Shown: one piece after another, positions 25,905 through 34,305 of the stretch | How the letters are laid out: the number at the start of each line of letters is the position of its first letter | Numbering within the stretch: the stretch's first letter is position 1 | NCBI RefSeq assembly: GCF_048270265.1 | Contig: NZ_JBLWTD010000005.1 | Location: forward strand, 1 to 64,000 | Length of the DNA: 64,000 nucleotides | Reading direction: 5' to 3' | Source: Maricaulis sp048270265 | Lineage (GTDB): Bacteria > Pseudomonadota > Alphaproteobacteria > Caulobacterales > Maricaulaceae | Notes under the pieces: model-generated | The model's input: the letters and a program-made list of their open reading frames with translations, nothing else | The model's database searches: none | What the model was told of the DNA's origin: nothing | Program-made: the position numbers and the translations under genes

Positions 25905-27560
25905 TTACCCTGCCGTTTCGGGAACAGGCGCCGCGACGCCTTCGCCCATCAATTCGGCGACCATGCGCTGGACCTTGCCGTAATCGGTCTTGCCGGTCCC
26001 CAACACGGGGATCGCCTCGACATGGATGATCTTGCGCGGGATCGACAGCTCGTTGATGCCGTGATTGCGCGCAAAGGCAATCAGGTCGGCACGATCCGCC
26101 TTGGCGTATTCGGTCAGCAGGATGATCTGTTCGCCCTTGCGCTTGTCGGGCAGCGCGGCCGCAGCGTGCATGCTGTCAGGCCAGAGCGAGGTGGCACAAT
26201 TCTCCACGACGGCCAGCGAGACCATCTCGCCGCCCAGCTTGGCGAACCGCTTGATACGGCCCCGAATGCGCAGGAAGCCCCCGTCATCGACCGAAACGAT
26301 GTCGCCGGTATCGTGCCAGCCATCGACCGGCGCCTCGAGCACCAGCGGCGCCGAGGGGCGGATATAGCCCTTCATGATGTTCGGGCCGCGAATGTGCAAT
26401 TGCCCGCCATCATTGATTCCCTCGACGGGGATCAACCTGGCCTCACACCCGCCCATCAGCTGGCCGACCGTGCCGGGACGGTTGTTGTCGGGCTGGTTGA
26501 CCGCCAGGACCGGCGCGGCCTCGGTCAGGCCATAGCCTTCGACGATCTCGACACTGAATTTCCGCCGCAGCATGGAACGGGTCTCGTCCTTGACCCGCTC
26601 CGCGCCGCAGACGGCAAAGCGCAGGGAGTTCAACTCCCCGTTCGTCGCGGCACGCGCGTATTGATTGATGAAGGTGTCCGTCGCGAACAGGATGGTGGAG
26701 CCGGTCTCGGCGATCCGCTTGACGATCGTCTTGGCCTGCAGGGGCGTCGGGTGACAGATCGTCGGCACACCCAGGCCCAGCGGCACCAGCACACCGCCGG
26801 TCAGGCCGAAACAATGGAAGGTGGGCAGCGGGTTGAACACCTTGTCGGTCGGCAGGATCCGGACATGGTCGCGGACCTGTTCGACATTGGCGAGCAGATT
26901 GGAGTGGCTCAGCACCACGCCCTTGGGATCGCCCTCGGTGCCGGAGGTGAAGAGATAGACGCCGGCCGAATCGGGTGAGGGGCGGGCCCGCACGGCCCAC
27001 GGCGCAACCATTCCGACCGCTGCGGCGATCTTGTCGCCCAGGGTCAGGTTCTCGCGGACATCCTCGAGGTGAACAATCTCATGATCCTGCGCGAGCATGG
27101 CTTCAAGCTCGTCGAGCTCGCCCAGTTCGATAAAGCGCTTGGCCGTCACGATCCGCTTGCACTTGCACGCCTTGCAGGCGGCCTTGAGCGCCCGGTCGCC
27201 GGCGGTGAAATTGAGCATGGCCGGAACGCGGCCATACGCGGAGATCGCATAGAAGGAAATGATCGAGCCAACCCCGGTCGGGAGCAGGATGCCAACGGCC
27301 TCGCCAGGCTCGGTTCCCTGTTTGAGGGCATGGCCGAGCGCGAAGGCCGCCTTGACGATGTCGTTATAGCTCAGCTCGCGGCCATCGGCATCGATGGCGG
27401 CGATTCGCTTGCCGCCAAACCGGCCACGCGCCTGCAAGAGGGCTGAAAAAACCGATCTGCGGATACGGCGCAGGTCGAAATCGGCTCCGCGATAATGGGT
27501 GTTCGCCGAAATTTCCGCCGGCTCAAGCTCGGCGGCATCGGCGGCTGTTGTGTCAGCCAT
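25905..27560 (-). CDS. AMP-binding acyl-activating enzyme (acyl-CoA/acyl-ACP synthetase)
   Basis: 551 residues. ANL-superfamily motifs: P-loop-like VYLFTSGTEGDPKG, YGLTEAAP, DGWHDTGDIVSVDDGG, RIKRFAKLGGEMVS hinge and the late catalytic Lys in GTGKTDYGK. KLGGEMVS resembles the acyl-ACP synthetase half of Aas, suggesting fatty-acid activation for phospholipid remodelling, but no acyltransferase domain is attached. A GGGAGG SD precedes ATG 27560. It is divergent from the second solenoid gene and convergent with the first. Confidence 0.82.
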   Translation of the reverse strand: MADTTAADAAELEPAEISANTHYRGADFDLRRIRRSVFSALLQARGRFGGKRIAAIDADGRELSYNDIVKAAFALGHALKQGTEPGEAVGILLPTGVGSIISFYAISAYGRVPAMLNFTAGDRALKAACKACKCKRIVTAKRFIELGELDELEAMLAQDHEIVHLEDVRENLTLGDKIAAAVGMVAPWAVRARPSPDSAGVYLFTSGTEGDPKGVVLSHSNLLANVEQVRDHVRILPTDKVFNPLPTFHCFGLTGGVLVPLGLGVPTICHPTPLQAKTIVKRIAETGSTILFATDTFINQYARAATNGELNSLRFAVCGAERVKDETRSMLRRKFSVEIVEGYGLTEAAPVLAVNQPDNNRPGTVGQLMGGCEARLIPVEGINDGGQLHIRGPNIMKGYIRPSAPLVLEAPVDGWHDTGDIVSVDDGGFLRIRGRIKRFAKLGGEMVSLAVVENCATSLWPDSMHAAAALPDKRKGEQIILLTEYAKADRADLIAFARNHGINELSIPRKIIHVEAIPVLGTGKTDYGKVQRMVAELMGEGVAAPVPETAG

Positions 27561-27722
27561 GCAAGTCCTCCCGGGCGCGTCCCTTGTTGGTGACGCTCAT
27601 TATTGGGCGCGATCTTACTACTGCGAGCGCGAGAGGGAAACGATTTGGCCATCAGGGGCAGGGAGTCGGCGGGTCGATTTGTTGAAAGACGGAAATAATT
27701 TATCGATAAACAAAAAATGTTC
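27561..27722. other. AT-rich divergent intergenic segment
   Basis: Separates the acyl-activating enzyme from the second solenoid gene. No gene seen. It holds a 12-bp perfect palindrome TTTATCGATAAA at 27699-27710, a plausible operator next to the candidate promoter. Confidence 0.45.
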
Positions 27723-27750
27723 TTGATATCGTTTTTCGATAATGTATGGT
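27723..27750 (+). promoter_or_regulatory. Candidate promoter of the solenoid pair
   Basis: TTGATA (27723-27728), 16-bp spacer, TATGGT (27745-27750), 70 bp before ATG 27820, in an unusually AT-rich patch. Confidence 0.45.
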
Positions 27751-27819
27751 GATCATCAACGTTGGGGAGCGTAATTTTCACCGCTGTCGCGTGACAGGGT
27801 AGCAGTTTTGGAGACCGGA

Positions 27820-28605
27820 ATGCGCAAGGCATTTGCAATAACGGCGGCGATGGCCGCCGCACTGGCGACCGCGGGTTGCGTCATCGTCGTGGGTGACAGT
27901 GATGGCGAGGTCAAGCTGCGCCATGACGACCGCAGACAGGACGGTTATGTCGTTCTCGATCGCGATGGCGATTACAGCCGCATCGGCGGCAATATCAATC
28001 TGCGTGGCCGTCTTGGCGGCGATCTCAGCCTGGTGGCTGGCGATGTCGAGGCCGACCAGTTGGCGGTTGACGGCGATGTTTCCATTGCCGGTGGCGATAT
28101 CGATTTCAGTGGCCGGGTCGGGGGCGAAGCCTCCATTGCCGGTGGTGATATCGACTGGATGGCCGATGTCGGCGGCGAGCTGAGCCTTGCAGCCGGCTCG
28201 CTGGATGTAAGCGGTCACATCGGCGGTCCAGCCTCAATCGCGGCTGCGAGCCTGACCACGTCCGCCGATTTCAGTGACGGGCTCACCGCCAACGGCAATG
28301 CGGTCCATCTCGGCGGCAGCGTGTCTGGCCCCTTGCGCATCGTCTCGGTTGGAGAGATCCGGTCGCGGCGCGATTACAGCGACAGCGATGGCCGCGTTGA
28401 ACTCATTGGCGCGATCCATGACGGCGGTGATATCTGCAGCCGTTCGGTGATTGTGACATCGACAGCGCGGATCAGCGGCACCTTGAGAGTCTGGGCGGAA
28501 TCTGCGCCTGAACTTCAGCCAGGCGCCCAGGCCGGAAACCTTGTCTTCGTGCCGCGCAATGGCCGCGACTGCGAAGATGTGGACCCCGTCTTTGACCGGT
28601 CCTGA
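27820..28605 (+). CDS. Beta-solenoid lipoprotein, second paralogue
   Basis: 261 residues. Lipobox MRKAFAITAAMAAALATAGC, then a charged stretch (DDRRQDGYVVLDRDGDY), then six or more solenoid rungs (GGDLSLVAGDVEA, DGDVSIAGGDIDF, GGEASIAGGDIDW, GGELSLAAGSLDV). The C-terminal cap DGGDICSRSVIVTSTARISGTLRV...NGRDCEDVD aligns with that of the 25182 protein, including both Cys. GGAG at 27810-27813 supports ATG 27820. It is 62 bp upstream of the membrane-anchored paralogue and most likely in its operon. Confidence 0.78.
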   Translation: MRKAFAITAAMAAALATAGCVIVVGDSDGEVKLRHDDRRQDGYVVLDRDGDYSRIGGNINLRGRLGGDLSLVAGDVEADQLAVDGDVSIAGGDIDFSGRVGGEASIAGGDIDWMADVGGELSLAAGSLDVSGHIGGPASIAAASLTTSADFSDGLTANGNAVHLGGSVSGPLRIVSVGEIRSRRDYSDSDGRVELIGAIHDGGDICSRSVIVTSTARISGTLRVWAESAPELQPGAQAGNLVFVPRNGRDCEDVDPVFDRS

Positions 28606-28667
28606 ACCGGCATGGAACAATCCATCAACCATCCAACTGACCGCCGGGGGGCGCTGGGAGAGTCGTG

Positions 28668-29990
28668 ATGAACATGTTTAAGCAGGTAATGGCCGCGGGG
28701 CTGGCCTTTTTCGCAATAACGGCGACGGGCTACGCCCAGGTCATCGGCGGAGAGGTCACGATTGATGGCAGCCGCGATGACATTCACTTTCTGGGGGGAG
28801 ATCTGCATATTCGCGGCGATGTCGACGGTGATGTCTTTGCCATCTCCGGCGACGGCCGCATCGATGCCACCATCCATGGCGATGTCGAATTCTTCGGCGG
28901 TGACATTGATCTGAGTGGTGTTGTCGATGGCAGCGTCGAAATCGCTGGCGGCGACGTCAATATCGCGGCGGCGATCGGCGGAGATCTCAACGCGGCGGGC
29001 GGCGATGTCAGTATTGAAGGCGAGACCGGTGGCGAGCTCAACGCAGCTGGCGGCAGTGTTCGCATCGCAGCCATTGTGGGCGGCGATCTGCGCGCGGCCG
29101 GCGGCGAGGTGGTGATCGAAGCCTTCTCCACGGTTTCCGGCGACAGCCGCATTGTCGCCGACACGGTTGAGATACTCGGTACGCTGAACGGGGATGCCGA
29201 TATTGAAGGCGGACATGTCATCCTGAGCGGTTCCTTCGGCGGCGATGTCGAGGTGACGGCCGAGGAACTCACAGTCCTGTCCTCGGCCCGTATTGGCGGC
29301 CTGCTCAGGGTCCGCAGCCCGGTCGAGCCCGATATTGCCGACGGCGCCAGCATCGGTGCTGTCGATTACGAATACGAGATGTTCAATTTCGGCGCGAAGC
29401 ACTGGGACGATATCGACCTCGATTTCGATGGCCCCTGGGGTCTCATCGGTGCGCCCTTCCGCTTCATGGGCGGCATCTTCTCCGGCAGCGCCTTTCTGCT
29501 TGGCCTGCTCGCTGTCCTGGTTGCACCGCGCGGTGTCGCCGGTGTGGCTGCAGCCTTCCGCCGCCGGCCGCTGAGCGCCGGGGTGATCGGATTTATCAGC
29601 CTGGCCATGTCACCGATCGTCTTCGTGATGGTGACGATCCTGCTGGCGCTGACCCTTGTCGGGGCCTTGCTGATCCCGCTCCTGTGGCTGCTCTATTTCC
29701 CGATCCTGTTCCTGGCCTTCGCCTTTGGCGGTGTTGCCGTTGGCGATATGATCTTCAACCGCAATGGCGGCGAGCTGGGGCTCGGTATGCGCGCCCTCTC
29801 TCTCCTGCTGGTGATGGCAGTGATCTTCGCACTCGGGGTGATCCCGGGACTGGGTGCAACCGTTGGCGTACTGCTGCTGTGCATCGGTCTGGGCGCATGG
29901 ATCCTCGCCCTTGGATACAATCGCGGTGGCACCCGTGGCGTGACGGCCGAGTCCGCGACCAATCAGCCCGATACCGCAAGCGAGGGGTGA
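28668..29990 (+). CDS. Membrane-anchored beta-solenoid protein, third paralogue
   Basis: 440 residues. Signal peptide ending TATGYAQ, then ~11 solenoid rungs (about 25-215), for example GGDLHIRGDVDGDVFAISG, GGDVNIAAAIGGDLNAAG and GGELNAAGGSVRI. It has the same end motif as the lipoproteins (LTVLSSARIGGLLRV) but no NGRDC tail. After an acidic linker (YEYEMFNFG) come about five or six transmembrane helices (265-425) with a short polar RNGGELG loop. The solenoid would face the periplasm. ATG 28668 has GGGAG at 28656-28660. This resembles 'polymer-forming cytoskeletal' proteins with a C-terminal membrane domain; the role is unknown. Confidence 0.78.
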   Translation: MNMFKQVMAAGLAFFAITATGYAQVIGGEVTIDGSRDDIHFLGGDLHIRGDVDGDVFAISGDGRIDATIHGDVEFFGGDIDLSGVVDGSVEIAGGDVNIAAAIGGDLNAAGGDVSIEGETGGELNAAGGSVRIAAIVGGDLRAAGGEVVIEAFSTVSGDSRIVADTVEILGTLNGDADIEGGHVILSGSFGGDVEVTAEELTVLSSARIGGLLRVRSPVEPDIADGASIGAVDYEYEMFNFGAKHWDDIDLDFDGPWGLIGAPFRFMGGIFSGSAFLLGLLAVLVAPRGVAGVAAAFRRRPLSAGVIGFISLAMSPIVFVMVTILLALTLVGALLIPLLWLLYFPILFLAFAFGGVAVGDMIFNRNGGELGLGMRALSLLLVMAVIFALGVIPGLGATVGVLLLCIGLGAWILALGYNRGGTRGVTAESATNQPDTASEG

Positions 29991-30055
29991 CGGCTGGCGA
30001 GGGGCGCGGTAATTCTATCCTGAACATGAAAGGCCAGCTGGCCGGAGGATAGACG

Positions 30056-32494
30056 ATGCGCGCTTTTCAACTGATTGGCCTGGCTGCGGCGGCTGCGACA
30101 CTCAATGTCGCGGTCGCCCAGCCTGTTCGCCAGACCGTCAATGACTGGCAAGATGCCTTCCGCCAGATGGAAAACGAGGACTGGCCAACCCCGAACCGGG
30201 AACGCCGCGCGACCGGTGCGCCAGGGCCCGATTACTGGCAGCAGCAGGTCGACTACGACATCCAGATCCATCTCGACGAACGCGAGAAGACGCTGACCGG
30301 CGCCGCCGCGATCAGTTATACGAATAACGCACCCGACACCCTCGACTTCCTCTGGTTCCAGCTCGACCAGAACCGTTTCCGGGCCGATTCCGTCGCCGTG
30401 ATGACCGAGACGGTTGGTGGCGGCGGCCGCGCAGCGGGCCGTGTCGGCGCCGCGATGCCGGACGGGATCAGCGCCTATGCCGTGCGTCGGCGTCACCAGA
30501 TCAGTGAAGATGGTTACGGCTATAACATCCATTCAGTGACGGACACCGCCGGCAATGCCATCCCGTTCACCATTGTCGATACGCTGATGCGAATCGATCT
30601 TGATGATGCGCTGGAGACCGGGGAATCCGTGATCCTGAACATCGAGTGGGGTTACCGCCTGATCGAAGCCAGCACGGTCGGTGGCCGCGCCGGCTGGGAA
30701 TGTTTCGAGGAAACCGAGACCACCGGCGGCGATTGTATCTTCCAGGTCGCACAATGGTTCCCGCGTGCGGCGGCCTTCACCGATTATGAGGGCTGGCACA
30801 CCAAGGCCTTCCTCGGCCGCGGCGAGTTCACGCTCGAATTCGGCGATTATGATGTCGCCATCACCGTGCCGCAGGACTTCCTGGTCGCCGCCACCGGCGA
30901 ATTGCAGAATCCCGAAGATGTTCTCACCCAGGCCCAGCGCGACCGGCTTGAAGAGGCCCGCACCGCGAGCGATCCGGTCTTCATCCAGACCCCGGCCGAA
31001 GCGCGTGCCAATGAACGCCGCGGCACACGGTCCGAGGCGACCTGGCGTTTCCATGCCGAGAATGTTCGCGATTTTGCCTGGGCCGGCTCGCGCAAGTTCA
31101 TCTGGGACGCGATGGGCGTACAGCAGGACGGGGAGGGCATCGCGCCCGACACCGTGATGGCGATGTCTTTCTACCCCAATGAGGCCGAGCCGCTCTGGTC
31201 GACCTTCTCGACCCGCACCATCGCCCATACGATGGAAGTTTATTCCTCCTTCTCCTTCCCCTATTCCTACCCGGTGGCGCAATCGATCGCCGGGCCGCAG
31301 GGCGGGATGGAATATCCGATGATCACCTTCAATGGTGGCCGCTTCACCGGTCGTCCGGTAGTCGATGAGGATGGCAATCTGACCTATTCGCGCGTCCAGA
31401 AACGCGGTCTGATCGGTGTCATCATCCACGAGATCGGCCACATCTATTTCCCGATGACGGTGAATTCGGACGAACGGCAATGGACCTGGATGGATGAGGG
31501 GATCAATACCTTCCTGCAATACCAGGCTGAACAGCAATGGGAGACCGGCTTCCCGTCACGGCGCGGCGATCCACGCCTGATCGCCGATTACATGGCCTCC
31601 TCCGAGCAAATGCCGATCATGACCCAGTCGGATTCGGTCCTGGCCTTCGGCGACAATGCCTACGGCAAGCCGGCCGTGGCGCTCGTGGTGCTGCGCGAGA
31701 CGATTCTCGGGCGCGAGCTGTTCGATGAAGCCTTCCGGACATATGCCCGCCGCTGGCGCTTCAAGCGCCCGACGCCCTATGATTTCTTCCGCACGATGGA
31801 GGAGGTCTCCGGCGTTGATCTCGACTGGTTCTGGCGCGGATGGTTCTATTCCACTGACCACGTCGACATCTCGCTCGACCGGGTGGTCGAGGGCACCTTT
31901 GATACGCAGGACCCTGTCGTGGAGAATGCGCGTGAACGCGCCGAACTCGCGGCCCGGCCGGAGGCGCTGACGCCGCTGCGTGACCGTGAGGCGGGGATCA
32001 CCACCTATGCCAGCCGCAATCCGGAAGTGGTGGAGTTCTATTCCGCCAATGACGCCCAGACCGTCACAGCGCGCCAGCGTGAGGCCTATACGCGCTATCG
32101 CGGTGACCTTGAATCCTGGGAGGCCGACATCCTCGCCAGCGGCGAGCGCGTCTATTATCTCGACTTCACCAATGAGGGTGGGGTGGTGATGCCGATCATC
32201 CTGGAATTCACCTTCGCCGATGGTTCCACGGAAATGGTCCGCATTCCGGCTGAAGTCTGGCGCTACAACCCCCGGCACGTCACCTGGACCTATCTCACGA
32301 CGCGCGAAGTTGTCTCCGTCGAACTCGATCCACTGCAGGAAACCGCCGATTCCGATCGCTCGGACAATCATTTCCCGTCACGCATCGAACCGACCCGGCT
32401 GGAGCTTTACCGCACCGCGGCGACGGGCTCGAACATGATGGCCGATCAGGATCAACGCGTGACCCGGGATTCAATCCGGGCACGGCCGGAGTAG
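30056..32494 (+). CDS. Exported M1-family zinc metallopeptidase
   Basis: 812 residues. Signal peptide MRAFQLIGLAAAAATLNVAVA, N-terminal beta-domain (YDIQIHLDEREKTLTGAAAI) and a gluzincin site IIHEIGHIYFP with the third ligand Glu in WTWMDEGINTF. The expected M1 GAMEN is replaced by GGMEYPM. The C-terminal half has an ARM-like/helical region, then beta-structure. M1 enzymes trim N-terminal residues from peptides; here this would act in the periplasm. The gene is 65 bp after the solenoid operon and 2 bp before the next gene. Confidence 0.88.
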   Translation: MRAFQLIGLAAAAATLNVAVAQPVRQTVNDWQDAFRQMENEDWPTPNRERRATGAPGPDYWQQQVDYDIQIHLDEREKTLTGAAAISYTNNAPDTLDFLWFQLDQNRFRADSVAVMTETVGGGGRAAGRVGAAMPDGISAYAVRRRHQISEDGYGYNIHSVTDTAGNAIPFTIVDTLMRIDLDDALETGESVILNIEWGYRLIEASTVGGRAGWECFEETETTGGDCIFQVAQWFPRAAAFTDYEGWHTKAFLGRGEFTLEFGDYDVAITVPQDFLVAATGELQNPEDVLTQAQRDRLEEARTASDPVFIQTPAEARANERRGTRSEATWRFHAENVRDFAWAGSRKFIWDAMGVQQDGEGIAPDTVMAMSFYPNEAEPLWSTFSTRTIAHTMEVYSSFSFPYSYPVAQSIAGPQGGMEYPMITFNGGRFTGRPVVDEDGNLTYSRVQKRGLIGVIIHEIGHIYFPMTVNSDERQWTWMDEGINTFLQYQAEQQWETGFPSRRGDPRLIADYMASSEQMPIMTQSDSVLAFGDNAYGKPAVALVVLRETILGRELFDEAFRTYARRWRFKRPTPYDFFRTMEEVSGVDLDWFWRGWFYSTDHVDISLDRVVEGTFDTQDPVVENARERAELAARPEALTPLRDREAGITTYASRNPEVVEFYSANDAQTVTARQREAYTRYRGDLESWEADILASGERVYYLDFTNEGGVVMPIILEFTFADGSTEMVRIPAEVWRYNPRHVTWTYLTTREVVSVELDPLQETADSDRSDNHFPSRIEPTRLELYRTAATGSNMMADQDQRVTRDSIRARPE

Positions 32495-32496
32495 GG

Positions 32497-33012
32497 ATGC
32501 GCGCGATCTTGCGAACCCTCGCCATTGCTCTGGCCGGAGCCTGCCTGTGGGCGGCGCCGGCCGCAGCCCACAGGGTTCATGCCGGTGTCACTGAAATCGC
32601 CATCTCGGCCACGACCGGCGAGCTGCAAATCAGCCACCGCGTCTATGGCCATGACCTGATCGAGGCGCTGGGCACCGAGGTCACCGACGAGGATGCCTGG
32701 TTCGCCTCTCCCGACGGCCTCGCGGCCACCGGAGCCTATGCCGCAGCGCATTTCCGGCTGGGCGAGGGGGACGGACGCCTGCTCGAGCCGGCCTATGTCG
32801 GTGCCGAGCTGGATGGCGAATTGTTGTGGATCTATTTCGCGGCACCGGCCCCAGCTGAAACATCTGCCTTCGTCGTCGACAATGATCTGCTGGCCGATGC
32901 GTTCGAGGACCAGGTGATGATGACGAACATCACGATCAACGGTGTCGTGCGCACGGCGATGCAGGGGCCCGGGCGCCGCGACCCCGTGCGGATACGTTTC
33001 GGGGGGCCTTAG
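32497..33012 (+). CDS. Small exported protein coupled to the M1 peptidase (DUF6702-like)
   Basis: 171 residues. Signal peptide ending AAPAAA followed by HRVHAGVTEIAISATTGELQISHRVYGHDLIEAL. The HxxH start and the two-His beta pattern recall the DUF6702 family that accompanies M1 peptidases in other bacteria; this assignment is from memory and moderate. The 2-bp gap from the peptidase stop implies one transcript and probably a shared function. It shares TTAG with the convergent diguanylate cyclase stop. Confidence 0.65.
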   Translation: MRAILRTLAIALAGACLWAAPAAAHRVHAGVTEIAISATTGELQISHRVYGHDLIEALGTEVTDEDAWFASPDGLAATGAYAAAHFRLGEGDGRLLEPAYVGAELDGELLWIYFAAPAPAETSAFVVDNDLLADAFEDQVMMTNITINGVVRTAMQGPGRRDPVRIRFGGP

Positions 33013-34196
33013 GCCGCCAGATCCATCAGTTTCACTTCGCCGATCTCAACCCGGTTGCGGCCAGCCGCCTTGGCGCGGTAGAGCGCCTCGTCGGCGGCGC
33101 GGTAGAGTGCGCCGAAAGCGAGAGTAGCCGCTGACTGCGACAGTACTGCCCCGATCGAGACCGTGACGGCCAGTTCAGTCTCGCCGAAGCGGGCGCGCTC
33201 GTTCTCGATGGCGATTCCGAGCCGGTTGGCGGCGATGAGCAACTGGGTTGTGTCATCGACCTCAAAGATCACGGCAAATTCCTCGCCGCCGACGCGAGCG
33301 ATGAAATCATGGGGACGCACCGCTCCCGCCGCCACGGCGCCCAGATGGCGCAGGACGGCATCGCCGGCATCATGGCCATGGGCGTCATTGACGTCCTTGA
33401 AATTGTCGATATCGAAAATCGCCAATGCGAACCGGCGGTCATGCTTGCGCGCCGAGTCCAGCCGCTTTTGGATTTCCTGCTCGAAGGCCCGCCGGTTGGG
33501 CAGGTCTGTCAGCGCATCGCAATGCGCCAAGTGCTCCAGTTGGGACTGCGAGTGGCCCGCGCTGAGAAGAAGATAGCCGTACATCGCGGCACACTCCGAA
33601 GCCATCAGGCCGAGCATGCCCAGCGGGATCACCGGGTTGTTGTCGTAAAGACTGCGCAGGTCGGGCTGTGTCAGCAATTGCCAGACGATCAGGGTCGAGA
33701 GCAGCAGTGTCGTTCCGCCCAGCGCAACGGCCAAGGTGAGCACACCCACGAGCCCGTCCCGGCGGATAATGAAATGGAGGCGGCTGATGGTGAGCAGATA
33801 GCACGACAGCAATGAGACAGCGTAGACGATGATCCGGCCCGTGACGGAGTCATCCACCGTGGAAAACCAGCTCATGCCAAGCACTGTCACGCCGACCAGG
33901 CCTGCATAGAGGGACAGCGGAAAAGGCCGGCCGGCAAAGCTCGCCGTGCCATGGACCAGCATCAGACTGCCGGACAGCGACACAATACAAATGCCAACGA
34001 CCCACAGGGGATCGTGGATAGCCAGGCTGTTCTCCCAAAAGGACAGGGTCAGGCCCGCGGTATGGGTTGCCAGCCCGATCGCCCACCATTTCACGCCCGC
34101 GCTGTCGCGATGAATGCGCCAGTTGACGACATGCAGGGCGCACCCGATCACGAGGAGCAGGATCAGGGCCGTTGCGAGGGTTTTCGTGTCCAACAT
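33009..34196 (-). CDS. Membrane diguanylate cyclase, copy 1
   Basis: 395 residues. Six or so transmembrane helices (about 5-210), then a GGDEF domain (225-390): DALTDLPNRRAFE, IFDIDNFKDVND (metal Asp), and the active site GGEEF preceded by RPHD five residues upstream (inhibitory I-site). It synthesises c-di-GMP from two GTP at the inner membrane. The same length and architecture as the next gene, with conserved ends, marks a tandem duplication. ATG 34196. Confidence 0.92.
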   Translation of the reverse strand: MLDTKTLATALILLLVIGCALHVVNWRIHRDSAGVKWWAIGLATHTAGLTLSFWENSLAIHDPLWVVGICIVSLSGSLMLVHGTASFAGRPFPLSLYAGLVGVTVLGMSWFSTVDDSVTGRIIVYAVSLLSCYLLTISRLHFIIRRDGLVGVLTLAVALGGTTLLLSTLIVWQLLTQPDLRSLYDNNPVIPLGMLGLMASECAAMYGYLLLSAGHSQSQLEHLAHCDALTDLPNRRAFEQEIQKRLDSARKHDRRFALAIFDIDNFKDVNDAHGHDAGDAVLRHLGAVAAGAVRPHDFIARVGGEEFAVIFEVDDTTQLLIAANRLGIAIENERARFGETELAVTVSIGAVLSQSAATLAFGALYRAADEALYRAKAAGRNRVEIGEVKLMDLAA

Positions 34197-34305
34197 GCCC
34201 CGACTATCGGCCCGAAGGGTGAATCCCCTGTAGCCATTGCCGGGCGCACGCCCCGAACATCAGTCATTTTCTAATACAGGGTTAAGTCGGGGTGACCGGG
34301 ACCAG

